From assembly GCF_010993775.1 (NCBI RefSeq), contig NZ_WOTO01000001.1, forward strand, positions 124,001 through 188,000: 64,000 bases of DNA, in the 5' to 3' direction. Source of the DNA: Fodinicola feengrottensis (GTDB taxonomy: Bacteria > Actinomycetota > Actinomycetes > Mycobacteriales > HKI-0501). Shown in pieces: positions 10,267-20,992 of the stretch. A program made the position numbers and the translations under genes. Under the pieces are notes generated by a model, which did not search any database, was not told the origin of the DNA, and saw only the letters and a list, made by a program, of their open reading frames with translations. Within the stretch, counting starts at the first letter, position 1; each line of letters opens with the position of its first letter.

Positions 10267-10902
10267 ATGGATCTCCTTACAGCTACAGCCGTGCGATCAA
10301 TCCGGGTTCTGATCGCAGAAGACATGAACTTGATTCGCGGCGCGTTGGTCGCGTTGCTGACGTACGAGGACGGCATTGAGGTCGTCTCGGATGTCGGACG
10401 CGGCGACGAGATCGTGCCGGCCGCCGTACGCAGCCGTCCCGATGTCGCGGTACTGGACATCGGCCTGCCGGGCCTGGACGGGATCAGCGCCGCCGCTGAA
10501 CTCACCAGTCGGCTGCCGGACTGCCGGGTGCTGATGCTCACCGCGATCGGCAGCCCGGCGACCGTACGGCAGGCACTCGCCGTCCCGGTCCGCGGGTTGC
10601 TCGCCAAGGACGCACCGGCGGAGCAGTTGGCCAATTCGATCCGGCGGGTGCACGAGGGCGAGTTCGTGCTCGACCCGGAGTTGGTCGGGGCGGCTCTGGA
10701 GCACGGCGAAAGCCCACTCACCATTCGCGAGGCAACGCTTTTGCAGGAGGTCGCGAGCGGTGCGCCGATGGTCGAGATCGGCACCCGGCTGCGGCTGTCC
10801 AGCGGGACCGTCCGTAACTACTTGTCCAACGTCATCGCGAAACTTGGCGCCCGCAACCGGCTGGACGCCATTCGCATCGCCCGCGAGGCCGGCTGGATCT
10901 AG
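10267..10902 (+). CDS. NarL/LuxR-family response regulator
   Basis: Response regulator of 211 aa. Receiver with AEDMNLIRGAL, phosphoacceptor Asp in VAVLDIGLPGLDG, Thr in MLTAIG and Lys in LLAKDAP; C-terminal LuxR helix-turn-helix with TIREATLLQEVASGAP, LSSGTVRNYLSNVIAKLGARNR. The ATG at 10267 is preferred because GGAG lies 8 bases upstream; an in-frame ATG at 10246 lacks one. The frame is intact. It ends in three consecutive TAG triplets. The GAF/HisKA_3 kinase at 11.3 kb is of the right class to be its partner, though a minus-strand gene lies between them. Similar to the DesR-type subgroup. Confidence 0.9.
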   Translation: MDLLTATAVRSIRVLIAEDMNLIRGALVALLTYEDGIEVVSDVGRGDEIVPAAVRSRPDVAVLDIGLPGLDGISAAAELTSRLPDCRVLMLTAIGSPATVRQALAVPVRGLLAKDAPAEQLANSIRRVHEGEFVLDPELVGAALEHGESPLTIREATLLQEVASGAPMVEIGTRLRLSSGTVRNYLSNVIAKLGARNRLDAIRIAREAGWI

Positions 10903-10922
10903 TAGTAGCCGAACCGAATGCG

Positions 10923-10973
10923 CGTACGTCCGGCCCATGTGGAAAGTCCACATGGGCCGGACGTACGTTTTTT
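10923..10973 (+). terminator. Rho-independent terminator, 21-bp perfect stem
   Basis: Perfect inverted repeat 10923-10943 / 10947-10967 with a 3-base loop (aag), followed by six T. It begins 20 bases after the LuxR-type regulator stop. Both stem ends are the palindrome CGTACG. The T run is only on the plus strand, so it chiefly serves that gene. Confidence 0.95.
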
Positions 10974-11012
10974 CCCAGGACGAGAGGGCGTGCGCGGCCT
11001 CGGCCTGTTGAG

Positions 11013-11132
11013 CTACATCCCGCGGATGTGCAGGTAACGCCGGATGTCTCCGACCGACATGAGGCCCATGACAATGACAGTCAGGACGGCGATGGCGAGC
11101 AGGACGACGAAAATGTAACCGAGAACCATCAT
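11013..11132 (-). CDS. 39-aa single-helix membrane protein (DUF6893-like)
   Basis: Small protein MMVLGYIFVVLLAIAVLTV... with one transmembrane helix (residues 5-27) and a basic tail ending DIRRYLHIRGM. GAGGAG lies 7-9 bases upstream of the ATG pair. The RRYL-x-x-R tail resembles the short actinobacterial DUF6893 proteins. Function unknown. It is flanked by the strong terminator of the convergent regulator gene and is divergent from the histidine kinase gene. Confidence 0.75.
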   Translation of the reverse strand: MMVLGYIFVVLLAIAVLTVIVMGLMSVGDIRRYLHIRGM

Positions 11133-11287
11133 GGGAGTCTCCTCTACCCGGTCCAGAGAGTGAGTGTACCGCCGCGGAGCGGATCGGACCATCCCACGCG
11201 GTTGCCTCCGATGGGGGATGACCACGGCGGGCGGCGATGGGCGGGAAACTGGTACCGGGCCGCGGGAACCGCGGCGAGGAGGCGGCA

Positions 11288-12477
11288 ATGACCCCGCATG
11301 GGCTGGGGTTGGCCGACCCGGAGCGCGAGAACGCCCTGTTGGTGGGCATTATCGAGGCGATTTCGGCCGGACCCGAGGTGGGTGCGCTGGCGGCCCGGGT
11401 GGCCGCGCTGATCGTGGCGGCGACCGCCACCGACATCTGTTTCGTGCACGTGCTCGACGACACCGACCGGTCGTTGACGCTGGCCGGCGCCACCGCGCCT
11501 TTCGACCGCGAGGTCGGCAAGATCAGCCTGCCGCTGGGGAAGGAGTGGCCGGCTGGGCGGCGTACCACCAGCGGCCGGTTTTCATCCTGGAGGGCAAGGA
11601 AAACGACCCGCGCTACCGGTATTTCCCACAGCTGCGTGGTGAGGACTACACGTCGATGGCGTCGGTGCCGATGGCGAGTTCGCCCGGCGGGTTGGTGGGG
11701 GTACTGAATGTCCACACCCGGATGCGGCGGGAATTCACCGATCGGGACGCAAGGCTGCTGACCTCCATCGGGACCCTGATAGCCGGCGCCATCCACCAAG
11801 CCCGGATGCACCGCCGGCTGGCCGCCCGAGAGCGGGCGCATGAGCGGTTCACCGAGCAGGTAATCCAAGCGCAGGAAGCGGAAAGACGCCGCCTCGCCGC
11901 GGATATTCACGATGGCATCACGCAACGCCTGTGCAGCCTGCAATTCCATCTGGACGCGGCGATGGAGGCGCTCGCCGACGACCGCGACTTTGCCTTGGAA
12001 CAACTGACGAAGGCGCATGAGCACACCCATCTGACCATTGCCGCCGAGGCGCGGGCCGCGATCAATCTGCTGCGCCCGCCGGTGCTCGACGACCTCGGCC
12101 TCGCGGACAGCCTCGCGAGCCTTGCCCGCTCGGCGCCGGGCGTTGAGGCGCACGTCGAGGTGGACCAGTGTGCGCTGTCCGAACATGTGGAAATAGCGCT
12201 CTATCGCATTGCTCAGGAGGCAATGCAGAACGTTGTCAAACACGCGCACGCGGCCCGGATCGAGCTGCGCCTTTTCCGGCGTGGATCCGGTGTCGTCCTG
12301 CAGGTGACCGACGACGGCCGCGGATTCGACCGCGAGGCCGCGGTGCAAGACATCTCTCAGGGCGGATACGGAATGGGCAGCATGGCCGAGCGTGCCGAGC
12401 TGATAGGTGGCCGACTGGAAGTCGAGTCACGGCCTGGTGTCGGGACGACGGTTTCCGCGACCGTCCCGGTTTCCTGA
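11288..12477 (+). CDS. GAF-domain sensor histidine kinase (NarL-type partner)
   Basis: Soluble histidine kinase of about 396 aa. The ATG at 11288 has GAGGAG 7 bases upstream. Residues about 20-190 form a GAF domain (ICFVHVLDDTDRSLTL... VGVLNVHTRMRREF), followed by HisKA_3 with the phosphoacceptor in AERRRLAADIHDGITQRL, and an ATPase domain (EAMQNVVKHAHA, DDGRGFD, GGYGMGSMAERA). No membrane helix. A frameshift at ggggaagg near 11545 splits the GAF domain. Likely partner of a LuxR-type regulator such as the one at 10.3 kb. The signal could be a small ligand, redox or gas. Confidence 0.88.
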
Positions 12478-12483
12478 CGTCCT

Positions 12484-13485
12484 ATGTGGAGGACCTGGCG
12501 CGACGCGATGGAGATCGCTTTGTACGGCGACGGGGGCTTCTATCGCAACGCGGTGCCGCGGAGCGACCATTTCCGTACGTCCGTACACACCTCCCTGCGG
12601 TTCGCCGATGCGGTGGTGAAAATCCTGACAAGAATCGACGGTGAACTGAGGAGTCCCGCGCGGTTGGATTTCGTCGACGTTGGTGCCGGTGGTGGTGAGT
12701 TGGTGGAGGCTGTGTGGCGGCTGGCGCCAACGGAACTGCGGGACCGGTTAGTGCTGACGGCGGTGGAGGTGGGTGACCGGCCATCCGGACTGACCGAGGC
12801 GGCGCGGTGGCGGAGCGAGATTCCGATGAGCATTCGTGGGTTGCTTTTTGCCAACGAATGGCTGGACAACGTGCCCGTCGACGTGGTCGTACGAACGCCG
12901 GACGGGCCGCGGCTGGTGCTGGTCGACCCGGCTGGTCGCGAGCGGTGTTCGGCGGATCTGGTGGACGGTGAATGGCTGGATACCTGGTGGCCACTGTCCA
13001 CAGTGGACGACCGGGCCGAAGTTGGGCGTACCCGCGATGTCGCCTGGGCTTGCGCGGTGCGGCGGCTGGCGGCCGGCGCGGCCATCGCGGTGGACTACGG
13101 GCACGTACGATCCGCGCGTCCGTCAGCCGGGACCTTGACCGGTTACCGGCAAGGCCGTCAGGTCATACCGGTGCCGGACGGGCGTACCGATATCACCGCG
13201 CACGTGGCGATAGATGCCTGCGCGGAAGCGGGAATGCGAGCGGGTGCCGGGATCCGTGGAAGTGGCGACCCAGCGAGAGGTGTTGCGATCGCTGGGATGT
13301 GACGGCCGGCGCCCCGCGTTGGACTGTGCTCGTACCGATCAGGTTGGCTACCTCGGTCGTTTTTGCGAGCCGCCAGCGAGGAAGCGGAGCTGATCGATCC
13401 GGCCGGGCTCGGCGGCTATTTCTGGCTGATTCATTCGGTGGGCATATGTTCACCGGTGTCTTTACATGGGACAATAAGGCAATGA
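12484..13485 (+). CDS. SAM-dependent methyltransferase, MidA/NDUFAF7 family
   Basis: Class I methyltransferase of about 333 aa. Family hallmarks are [18 protein letters not shown] and the SAM-binding [12 protein letters not shown], with [16 protein letters not shown] and VDYGH further on. The C-terminus needs frame changes near 13225 and 13365 and then reads [15 protein letters not shown]... [17 protein letters not shown]. Its TGA overlaps the ATG of nuoD (ATGA), so the two are translationally coupled. The mitochondrial homologue NDUFAF7/MidA is a complex I assembly factor that methylates an Arg of the NuoD-equivalent subunit. The coupling to nuoD strongly suggests the same role here (inference). 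Confidence 0.88.
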
Positions 13486-14635
13486 CGACCGACCTGACCG
13501 TCGGCGTTGGGGTGGATGCGGCTGAATTCGACGGTGGCCAGGACATGGTCCTCAACATCGGTCCGCAGCACCCGGCGACCCACGGTGTCCTGCGGCTGCG
13601 GCTGATCCTGGACGGCGAGCGGATCCGTACGGCCGAACCCATCATCGGCTATATGCACCGCGGCGCCGAAAAACTCTTCGAGGCTCGGGATTACCGGCAG
13701 ATCATCATGCTGGCCAACCGGCATGACTGGCTGTCCGCCTTCTGCAACGAGCTCGGGGGGTGGTGCTGGTGGTCGAGCGGATGCTCGGCATCGAGGTGCC
13801 GGTCCGCGCGGTCTGGCTGCGAACGCTGCTCGCCGAGCTCAACAGGGTGCTGAACCACCTGATGTTCCTGGGGTCCTATCCGCTGGAATTGGGCGCGATC
13901 ACCCCGGTCTTCTATGCGTTCCGGGAGCGGGAGAAGCTGCAGCATCTGATGGAGGAGGTCTCCGGCGGCCGCATGCACTACATGTTCAACCGGGTCGGCG
14001 GCTTGAAGCAGGACCTGCCGACGGGTTGGCTGGACCATGCGCGGCTGACCGTCGCCGACGTTCGGAACAGCCTGTCGGACCTGGAAAACCTGATCTTCGG
14101 CAACGAGATCTTCCTGGCTCGGACCAAGGGCATCGGCGTGTTGTCAGTCGAGCAAATCGACCAGTTCGGGATCTCCGGCCCGATCGCGCGGGCCAGCGGA
14201 GTGGATGTCGATTTGCGCCGAGACGATCCGTATCTGGCCTACGACGAGCTGGATGTTCCTGTCGTCACTCGCAAAACCGGGGACTGTCTGGCTCGTTTCG
14301 AATGTCTGCTGGAGCAGGTCCACGTGTCTTTGACACTGGCAGACGACTGTCTGGACCGGATCGTCGACCTGCCGCCCGGGCCGATCTGCGCGCGGACATC
14401 CAAGGTGATTCGCCCGCCGGCCGGGCACGCGTACGCGTGGACCGAGAATCCGCTCGGAATCAATGGCTACTATCTGGTGTCGCGTGCGGAGCGGACGCCG
14501 TGGCGGCTGAAGCTGCGATCGGCTTCTTTCAACAATATCCAGGTGCTGTCCGAGCTGCTGCCGGGCAACCTGGTCGCCGACATGGTGGCGATTCTGGGCT
14601 CAATGTTCTTTGTCGTCGGCGACATCGACCGGTGA
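13482..14635 (+). CDS. nuoD: NADH-quinone oxidoreductase-like subunit D
   Basis: 49-kDa-type subunit forming the quinone pocket of complex I, about 384 aa. N-terminal [13 protein letters not shown] holds the quinone-proximal His; [16 protein letters not shown] and [13 protein letters not shown] follow; the C-terminus is the family's [10 protein letters not shown] frameshift in a G run near 13755 splits the gene. It is transcribed toward, and overlaps by 36 bases, the last gene of the convergent nuo operon, so nuoD is detached from nuoABCHIJKLMN, where it would normally follow nuoC. It is coupled to the MidA gene upstream. Confidence 0.93.
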
Positions 14636-14830
14636 AGGCAGTGCGAAGGTCGACAGGGTCAGCGCGGTGACCTCACCCGCCGCGACCCGGATCCGCACTC
14701 GTTGGCCCGGTCGCAAGGTCCGCAGTCCACTGTGGAGGAAGACGGCGGTGCTGAAAGGCAGTAAATGGCCGTTGTCCAGGATCACCGATCCGGACCGATC
14801 CGGATCCAGGCGTGCCACGGTTGCCTGCAT
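14600..14830 (-). CDS. Small OB-fold/cold-shock-like protein
   Basis: 76-aa protein [21 protein letters not shown]... with [24 protein letters not shown], a pattern like short cold-shock/S1-type OB folds but without a clear RNP1 motif. It lies 12 bases after nuoN on the same strand and looks like the last gene of the nuo operon. Its 3' end overlaps the end of nuoD. Function unknown; nucleic-acid or ligand binding is a guess from fold. Confidence 0.55.
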   Translation of the reverse strand: MQATVARLDPDRSGSVILDNGHLLPFSTAVFLHSGLRTLRPGQRVRIRVAAGEVTALTLSTFALPSPVDVADDKEH

Positions 14831-14842
14831 AGTTGCCTTCTC

Positions 14843-16331
14843 TCACGGGGAAAAGCCGAGCACAAGCCCGGGAACCACGGACAACAGCGCGGTGCCGGCG
14901 GTGGCGGCCGCGATGGCGGCGGCGGCGGCGGCCACCGGCCGGGGGACCGGTCCGGATCCCACTGTCAGACCGGCCGGGCGGCGGTCGAACAGCCGGACGG
15001 CCCAGGAAAGGTAGTACGAGAGCCCGATCACCGCGTTGATCGCCATCAGCACGGCCAGCCAGCCGTAGCCGCCGGCGACCGTGGCCCGGAACACGAAGAT
15101 CTTCGCGAAGAAGCCGGCCAGGCCGGGTGGAACCCCGGCCAGGCTCGCGAGCAGGAAAGCCAGGCACAGGGCCACCAACGGGTGTGATCGGGCGAGCCCG
15201 CGATAGTCGTCCAGCGCGCCGCCGCCGTACGGGCCGACCCAGCCGGCGAAAGAGACCACGGCGAAGACGCCGATCGTCATGAGGGCGTAGATCGCGAGAT
15301 AGCCAACCGCGGCGCCGACGAGGCCGCGCACCAGCTCCGGCCGGTCGGCGACGCCAGCTAACGCGGCCAGCGGCGTCAGCATGTAGCCGGCGTGCGCGAT
15401 CGACGACCACGCGAGCAATCGGACGATCCGGGTTTGTCGCAGCGCGACCAGGTTTCCCATTGTCATGGTGATCGCCGCGAGCACCGCGAGCCATGGCCCC
15501 CAGATCACCGCGTACCGGCCGAAAGCGGTGACCAGGACCAGGATCAACCCGGCGAGGCCACCAGCCTTGGAGATCACCGACAGAGAAAAACCGGCGACCG
15601 ACACCGGCGCGCCCGAATAGGTGTCCGGGGCCCAGAAATGGAACGGCACCAACGAGATCTTGAAGCCGAACCCGACCACGACCAGGAGTATCGCCAGCCA
15701 GGTCAGTGGTCCGCCGCCGTCGAACACCGCGATCCGGCTCAGGAAAACCGTGCCGGAGATGCCGTAGATCAGGCTGACACCGTAAAGCATCACGGCTGTG
15801 GAAACGAGCGAGAAGAGGAACATCTTGACGGCTGCCTCGGAGGACCTGCGGTCCCGGCGGCGAATGGCCGCCAGTGCCAGGACCGGCAGCGTCAGCGTTT
15901 CCAGCGCGCCACCACGAGAGTAACCAGGTCACCGGCGGCGGTCAGCACCAGAATGCCGGCCAGCGACGACAACAACAGGAAGCCGAATTCACCGGCCGGC
16001 AGTTCGGTGGCGCAGATTTCGGCGCTGGCGATCAAACCACCACCACCGCGGCCGAGAACAGTACGACCAGATCGAGCAACAGGGTGAAGGAGCTCAAGTG
16101 GTACGAGCAGGCCGCCGGCCCGCCCGGTACGCAGAACGTGGTGCGGGGCAACGGACCGACGGCGAGCAAGCCCACCGCGACAGCGGCGGCGAAAATGCCG
16201 GCCAGCGACAGGGTTGCCACCTGCCGTACGCCGGCATCAGGCAGGAACGCCTCGAAAAGCAGCAGCGCGATCGCGGCGACCGCGAGAATCAGCGGTGGCG
16301 CGACGGCCAGGTAGTCGATGCTTTGGATCAT
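14843..16331 (-). CDS. nuoN: NADH-quinone oxidoreductase-like subunit N
   Basis: Antiporter-like proton-pumping membrane subunit, about 496 aa with some 14 helices. Visible landmarks are FGFKISLVPFHFWAPDTYSG with the conserved Lys and the helix-7/8 break, and RLLAWSSIAHAGY. Frameshifts near 16030 and 15905 separate the N-terminal part. It starts one base after the nuoM stop. The last true nuo gene of the operon. Confidence 0.9.
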
Positions 16332-16332
16332 G

Positions 16333-17822
16333 TCAGCCCAACCCGAGAACGGCTCGTACGGCCGGCGCGCTGACTGTCAGCAGGGTGGCCGGCCAGACGC
16401 CGAGCAGGACCACCCCGGCGATCAGCGGCGTCCACGCCAGCCATTCCCGGCCGCTCACGTCCGAGATTCGGACGGCTCGCCAGAGTGGGCCGACCGGTCC
16501 CTGCGCCACCCGGTGGAGCATGGCGAGGAAATAGCCGCGGCGGTGAGGACGGCCCCGATGCCGGCGGTCGCCATCAAGACCAGGTAAAGGCCGCGGCTGA
16601 GTCCGGCGGCGGGCTGGAAAGCCGCCTGCAGAGCCAACATCTCGCCCCAGAATCCGGCGAGGCCGGGCAGGCCCAGGCTCGCCACCGACGCGAACACCAG
16701 CAGGCTTCCCAACCTGGGTGCCTTGGCCAGCAGACCGCCGCCCAGCCGGTCGAGCTCGGTGCTGTGGTATCGCTGGGAAATCCCGCCGACCAGGAAGAAC
16801 AGCAACCCGGTAATGAGCCCGTGAGCGATGTTGGCGAACAGGGCCGCGTTAAGGCCGATCGGGGTCAGCGAAGCGATCCCGAGCAGTACGAATCCCATGT
16901 GGCCGACGCTGGAAAAGGCGATCAGGCGTTTCAGGTCGCGCTGCGCGAGGCAGGCCAGCGCCGCGTAAATGATCCCGATGACGGCGAAGGTTCCCAGCCA
17001 GGGCGCCCATAACCGGGCGCCGTCCGGCAGGATGGGCAGCGCGACTCGGACAAAGCCATAGGTGCCCATTTTCAGCAGGACACCTGCGAGCAACACCGAC
17101 CCGACCGTTGGTGCCTGGGTGTGGGCGTCCGGCAGCCACGAATGCAGCGGCCACATGGGTGTCTTGACAGCGAAACCGATGGCCATCGCGAGGAACGCGA
17201 TGATTTGCACGGTCCGGTTCATCCCCGAGCCGGCGGTCAACGCGACCATGTCCAGCGTGCCCGTCTGAACAGCGACGATGAGGATACCGACCAGCAGGAA
17301 ACCAGATCCGAGCAAGGTGTAGAGGATGAATTGATTCGCCGCGGGTCGTCGCCGTGATCCGCCCCATCCGGCGATCAACGAGTACATCGGGACCAACACC
17401 AGCTCGAAGGCGACGAAGAACAGCAGCAGGTCCAGCGCGATGAAGGTGCCCAGCGTGCCGACTTCCATGAGCAGCACCAAAGCGACGAAGGCGCGGGGCC
17501 GCTCGGGCCGGCTCGCCCGCGGCATCAGGTAGGCCGTGCAAAGAAAAGTCAGCAGAGCGGTGAGGACGATGAGTGGCAGTGAGATGCCGTCGAGGCCGAG
17601 GTGGAAGCGGCTCCCGAGCTCCGGGATCCACGGTTTGTCGACCTGGAACTGGATTTTTCCCGAGAGGTGGAAAAGCGCGATCACCGCGACTGTGTCGGCG
17701 AGCACCGTCGCGGTGGTGATTACGCCCATGAGAGTTGCCCATCTTTCCGGCAACAGCAGGGTGAAAAGACAGCCGGCGGTGGGTACGAGCAGCAACAGGA
17801 CGGTCAGCCAGCCGGTCATCAT
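16333..17822 (-). CDS. nuoM: NADH-quinone oxidoreductase-like subunit M
   Basis: Antiporter-like membrane subunit, about 496 aa. It shows MEVGTLGTFIALDLLLFFVAFE with the conserved TM5 Glu, FAVKTPMWPLHSWLPDAHTQ with the pumping Lys, and RLIAFSSVGHMGF. A frameshift near 16525 separates the last 60 residues. The ATG overlaps the nuoL stop (ATGA). Confidence 0.93.
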
Positions 17823-19646
17823 CGCAGCACCACCAGACCGAGGGCGAGCAGCGCGGTGCCGGCCAGCATGCCGGTCAGGTACGCCTGCAGGTTTCCGTTC
17901 TGCGCCAGCCGAAGTACGGCTCCCAGTCGACCGGCGGCACGGCCGGTGCCGGTGACTGTGCGGCTGATCGCCCGGTCGTCAAAGCGGGCAACCGTACGGG
18001 AAAGCTGCATGACTGCTGGCAAACGGTCCGGTCCGCTCGTACATCGTGTCGGTTCCAAAGGCGCTGGCCAGCAGCGGCCGCGCGGCGCCCAGCAGGGCGG
18101 CCGGATCGCCGGCCGATCGCAGCCGCCATGGCACGTACGCGGCGATGATGCCCGCGGTGACCAGGACCGCGGATTCGGCCGCGACGAACGGATCCGGGAG
18201 CAGCTCAGGGACGTAGCGCACGGCAAGACCGAGCAACAGGGCCGTACCGGCCAGCCCGACCAGCGGCGCGGCCATGCTCGGCCCCGGATCGCCCATGACC
18301 GTTTTCGTCCGCTCGCCGAAGAAGATCAGCAGCCATGCTCGGGTGGCGTAAGCGGCGGTGACCACGGTGGTGAGCATCGTGCAACCGACGACGAAGACAG
18401 CAGTCGCAGGGGACACCACCGAGCTCGGCTGGGCGGCCGCTGCCAGAATGGCGTCCTTACTGAAGAATCCGGCCGTCGGTGGCACCGCGGCCAGCGCCGC
18501 CCAACCGATGGTCATGCAGACGCAGGTCAGCGGCGGCATGGTGCGGCGCAGGCCGCCCATCCGGGCCAGAAGAGTGCTGCCGACCGCGACGATCACCGTG
18601 CCGGTGGCCAGGAAGAGCAGTGCTTTGAAGGCTCCGTGGGAAATCAGGTGTGCGATGGCGGCCAGCCGGCCGCCGACGGCCAGCGCGGCGAGCATCAGCC
18701 CCACCTGGCTGATGGTCGAATAGGCCAGCAACCGCTTGAGATCTTCGGCCGCGAGGGCCGCGAGAGCTGCGCCGACGGCGGAGATTCCGGCCAGCACCGC
18801 GAGAACTGTGAGGGCGGCCGGCGCGGCGAGGAAAACCGGGTAGAGCCGGGCCACCACGTACGAGCCGGCCGCCACCATGGTGGCCGCGTGGATCAGCGCG
18901 CTCACCGGGGCCGGGCCGGCCATCGCGTCGGGAAGCCAGCCGTGCAACGGAAACTGGCCGGCCTTCGCGACCACGCCGAGAGTCAGGAGCACGGCCGCCA
19001 GCAGCACCAGACCGGCCGGCAGCCGCGGCACAGCGGCCAGCACTGTGGAGATCCGGAATGAACCGGCCGCGAAGCCCAAGGTGAAAATGCCGAACAGAAA
19101 GCCGACATCGCCCACTCTGGTCATCAGGAATGCCTTGATGGCGGCAGTTGTGTTCTTTCGTTCCTCCCACTGGTGCCCGATCAACAGGTACGAGCAGAGG
19201 CCCATGATTTCCCAGCCGACATACAGCACCATCAGGTCGGAGCCCAGCACCACGAGCAGCATTGCCGCGGTGAACAAGGAAACCATGGCCGCGTAAGAGC
19301 TGTGCCTGACCCGTACATATCGGAGGGAGAACACCTGGATGGCCAGCGCCACCGCCGAAACCATCACCGCGACGGAGGCCGACAGCGTGTCGACCCGTAC
19401 GCCAGCGGTGATCGCGATGCCTCCGGTAGGGGTGAGGGGAACCGCGTAGTCGACGGCCTGGGGCAGCGAAGATATCATCACCAGCAGGAAAACTGAGGCA
19501 GCGGTCGCCGCCAGGGTGCCGGTGACGGCGATCGCACCCGGGCCGCCGGGCACCTGGGAGCCGTGCAGGAGCCCGACGGCCGCGGCGATCAGCGGCGCCA
19601 GCACGGCGAACGCGGCCAGCGCCGCGATCAGGTCGTCCGCCTTCAT
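17819..19646 (-). CDS. nuoL: NADH-quinone oxidoreductase-like subunit L
   Basis: Largest antiporter-like subunit, about 609 aa, distal end of the membrane arm. Landmarks are VLYVGWEIMGLCSYLLIGHQW, the VVAKAGQFPLHGWLPDAM segment with the key Lys, APVSALIHAATMV and RLLAYSTISQVGLM. The C-terminal lateral helix region is present, with a frameshift near 18010. The start overlaps the nuoK stop. The length is that of a standard NuoL, not the shorter DabB or Mrp forms. Confidence 0.93.
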
Positions 19647-19981
19647 CACGAGGCTCTGTCCACGGTCGCCGGGTCTCGGTCGGCGTGATCTCGTACGGCG
19701 TCGATGGCGATCGTGCCGTGGTTTCGGTACACCAGCAGCACAATGGCGAGGCCGAGACCCAGCTCGGCGGCCGCGATGGCGATCACGAAAAGTGCGAGGA
19801 CCTGACCGGACCGCAGCCGATCGTGGTGCAGAAGGTCGAAAGCCACCAGGTTCAGGTTGACCGCGCCGAGCATCAGCTCGATGGACATCAACACCAGGAT
19901 GGCATTGCGGCGTACGAGAACTCCGTAGACGCCGACGGTGAACAGGGCCGCGGAAAGAGCGATCGCAAGAGCGAGATGCAT
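19646..19981 (-). CDS. nuoK: NADH-quinone oxidoreductase-like subunit K
   Basis: Three-helix membrane subunit of 111 aa, intact. The two conserved membrane Glu residues are present in [18 protein letters not shown] and [13 protein letters not shown]. The ATG overlaps the nuoJ TAA (TAATG), and its TGA overlaps the nuoL start. Slightly longer C-terminal tail than most NuoK. Confidence 0.94.
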   Translation of the reverse strand: MHLALAIALSAALFTVGVYGVLVRRNAILVLMSIELMLGAVNLNLVAFDLLHHDRLRSGQVLALFVIAIAAAELGLGLAIVLLVYRNHGTIAIDAVRDHADRDPATVDRAS

Positions 19982-20553
19982 TACCGTCTCCCGGCGCCGA
20001 TGGCCGGCCCACGGCCGCTGCTGGAACGCGCCAAAACCGGCCGGTCCGAGCGGCCGGTCTTGGCGCGGGTCAGGACCACTGCCGCGACCAGAGCGGCGAG
20101 CAGCAGCAACGAAAGCAGCTCGAAAGGCAGTACCCAGAACCGGAAAAGGGCCGTGCCGAGCACTTTCGCGGATCCGGCCGAGCTGGCGCTGAGCGGAAGA
20201 TACGTCGACCAGAACGGGCCGATCGCCGTGCTGGCCAGCAAAGCACCGACGGCGAGCGCGACCGTGCGGGCCGGCCAACGATTCCGGGTGTCCACATCGG
20301 ACGATGGACCGGTCGGAGAGCGGGTGAGCATGATGCCGAACAGCAGCAGGACCACGATCGCGCCGACGTAGATCAGCACCTGCACCCAGGCCACGATTTC
20401 GGCGGTCAACAGCAGGTAACAGGCTGCCAGGGCGGCGAAACTGACCACTAGCCAGAGGGCCGCGTGCACCAACTGTTTGGTCGTCACCACCGCCACCGCA
20501 GCCGCCAGCATCAGTAAGCCGAAGCCAAGGACGGCGACATCGAGGCCGGTCAT
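19981..20553 (-). CDS. nuoJ: NADH-quinone oxidoreductase-like subunit J
   Basis: Membrane subunit of 190 aa with five helices. [20 protein letters not shown] and [15 protein letters not shown] cover the family's conserved TM3 with its pi-bulge. The C-terminal tail is rich in Ser, Gly and Arg. Intact frame, overlapping both neighbours. Confidence 0.93.
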   Translation of the reverse strand: MTGLDVAVLGFGLLMLAAAVAVVTTKQLVHAALWLVVSFAALAACYLLLTAEIVAWVQVLIYVGAIVVLLLFGIMLTRSPTGPSSDVDTRNRWPARTVALAVGALLASTAIGPFWSTYLPLSASSAGSAKVLGTALFRFWVLPFELLSLLLLAALVAAVVLTRAKTGRSDRPVLARSSSGRGPAIGAGRR

Positions 20554-20991
20554 GAGGGGACCGTGGGCAACCAGGAGGCAAGCACGTCCCGCTCCTGGAG
20601 CAGCTCGGATACATCATCGGTGGCATAAGAAAACTCTCGGCGACCAGAACAACGCGTCGAAGGGGCAGACCTCAATGCAGATGCCGCAGTACATGCACAG
20701 CGAATAATCGATCGCGAACCGGTCGAGCGAGTTCGTCGTACGCGCTCGGCCGCCTTCGACCTGGGGTGGCGCGGTCTCCTTGTGCGACTCGATATAGATG
20801 CACCAGTCCGGGCATTCTCGCGCGCACAGCATGCAGGAGGTGCAGTTTTCCGCTAGTAGTGCGATAACTCCGCGGCTGCGTGAGGGGAGGTCGGGCTCCG
20901 CGTGTGGATACTGCCGGGTTACTGATCGGCGCACCATCGTCCGCGCCGTGATCAGCAGCCCGTGCACCAGGCCGGTCCCAGGTACCCGCAT
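20550..20991 (-). CDS. nuoI: NADH-quinone oxidoreductase-like subunit I
   Basis: Ferredoxin-like subunit of about 147 aa carrying two [4Fe-4S] clusters (N6a, N6b): [15 protein letters not shown] and [18 protein letters not shown]. An insertion near 20635 breaks the frame; the corrected tail reads [15 protein letters not shown] and ends at a TGA overlapping the nuoJ ATG. In a complex without NuoEFG this subunit is the likely entry point for electrons from ferredoxin or another soluble donor. Confidence 0.93.
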
Positions 20992-20992
20992 C

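Noticed and set aside
10297..12348. A 683-codon open frame on the minus strand
   Set aside because: It is antisense to the LuxR-type regulator and GAF kinase, both with clear domains; the translation is Arg/His/Pro-rich shadow sequence.
13482..14635. nuoD and other split genes as pseudogenes
   Set aside because: Each break is one or two bases, often at a homopolymer, and the next frame resumes the family sequence without loss; the same pattern occurs in unrelated genes throughout.
17601..19061. A 486-codon open frame on the plus strand
   Set aside because: Antisense to nuoL and nuoM, which carry family motifs; typical mirror frame in high-GC DNA.
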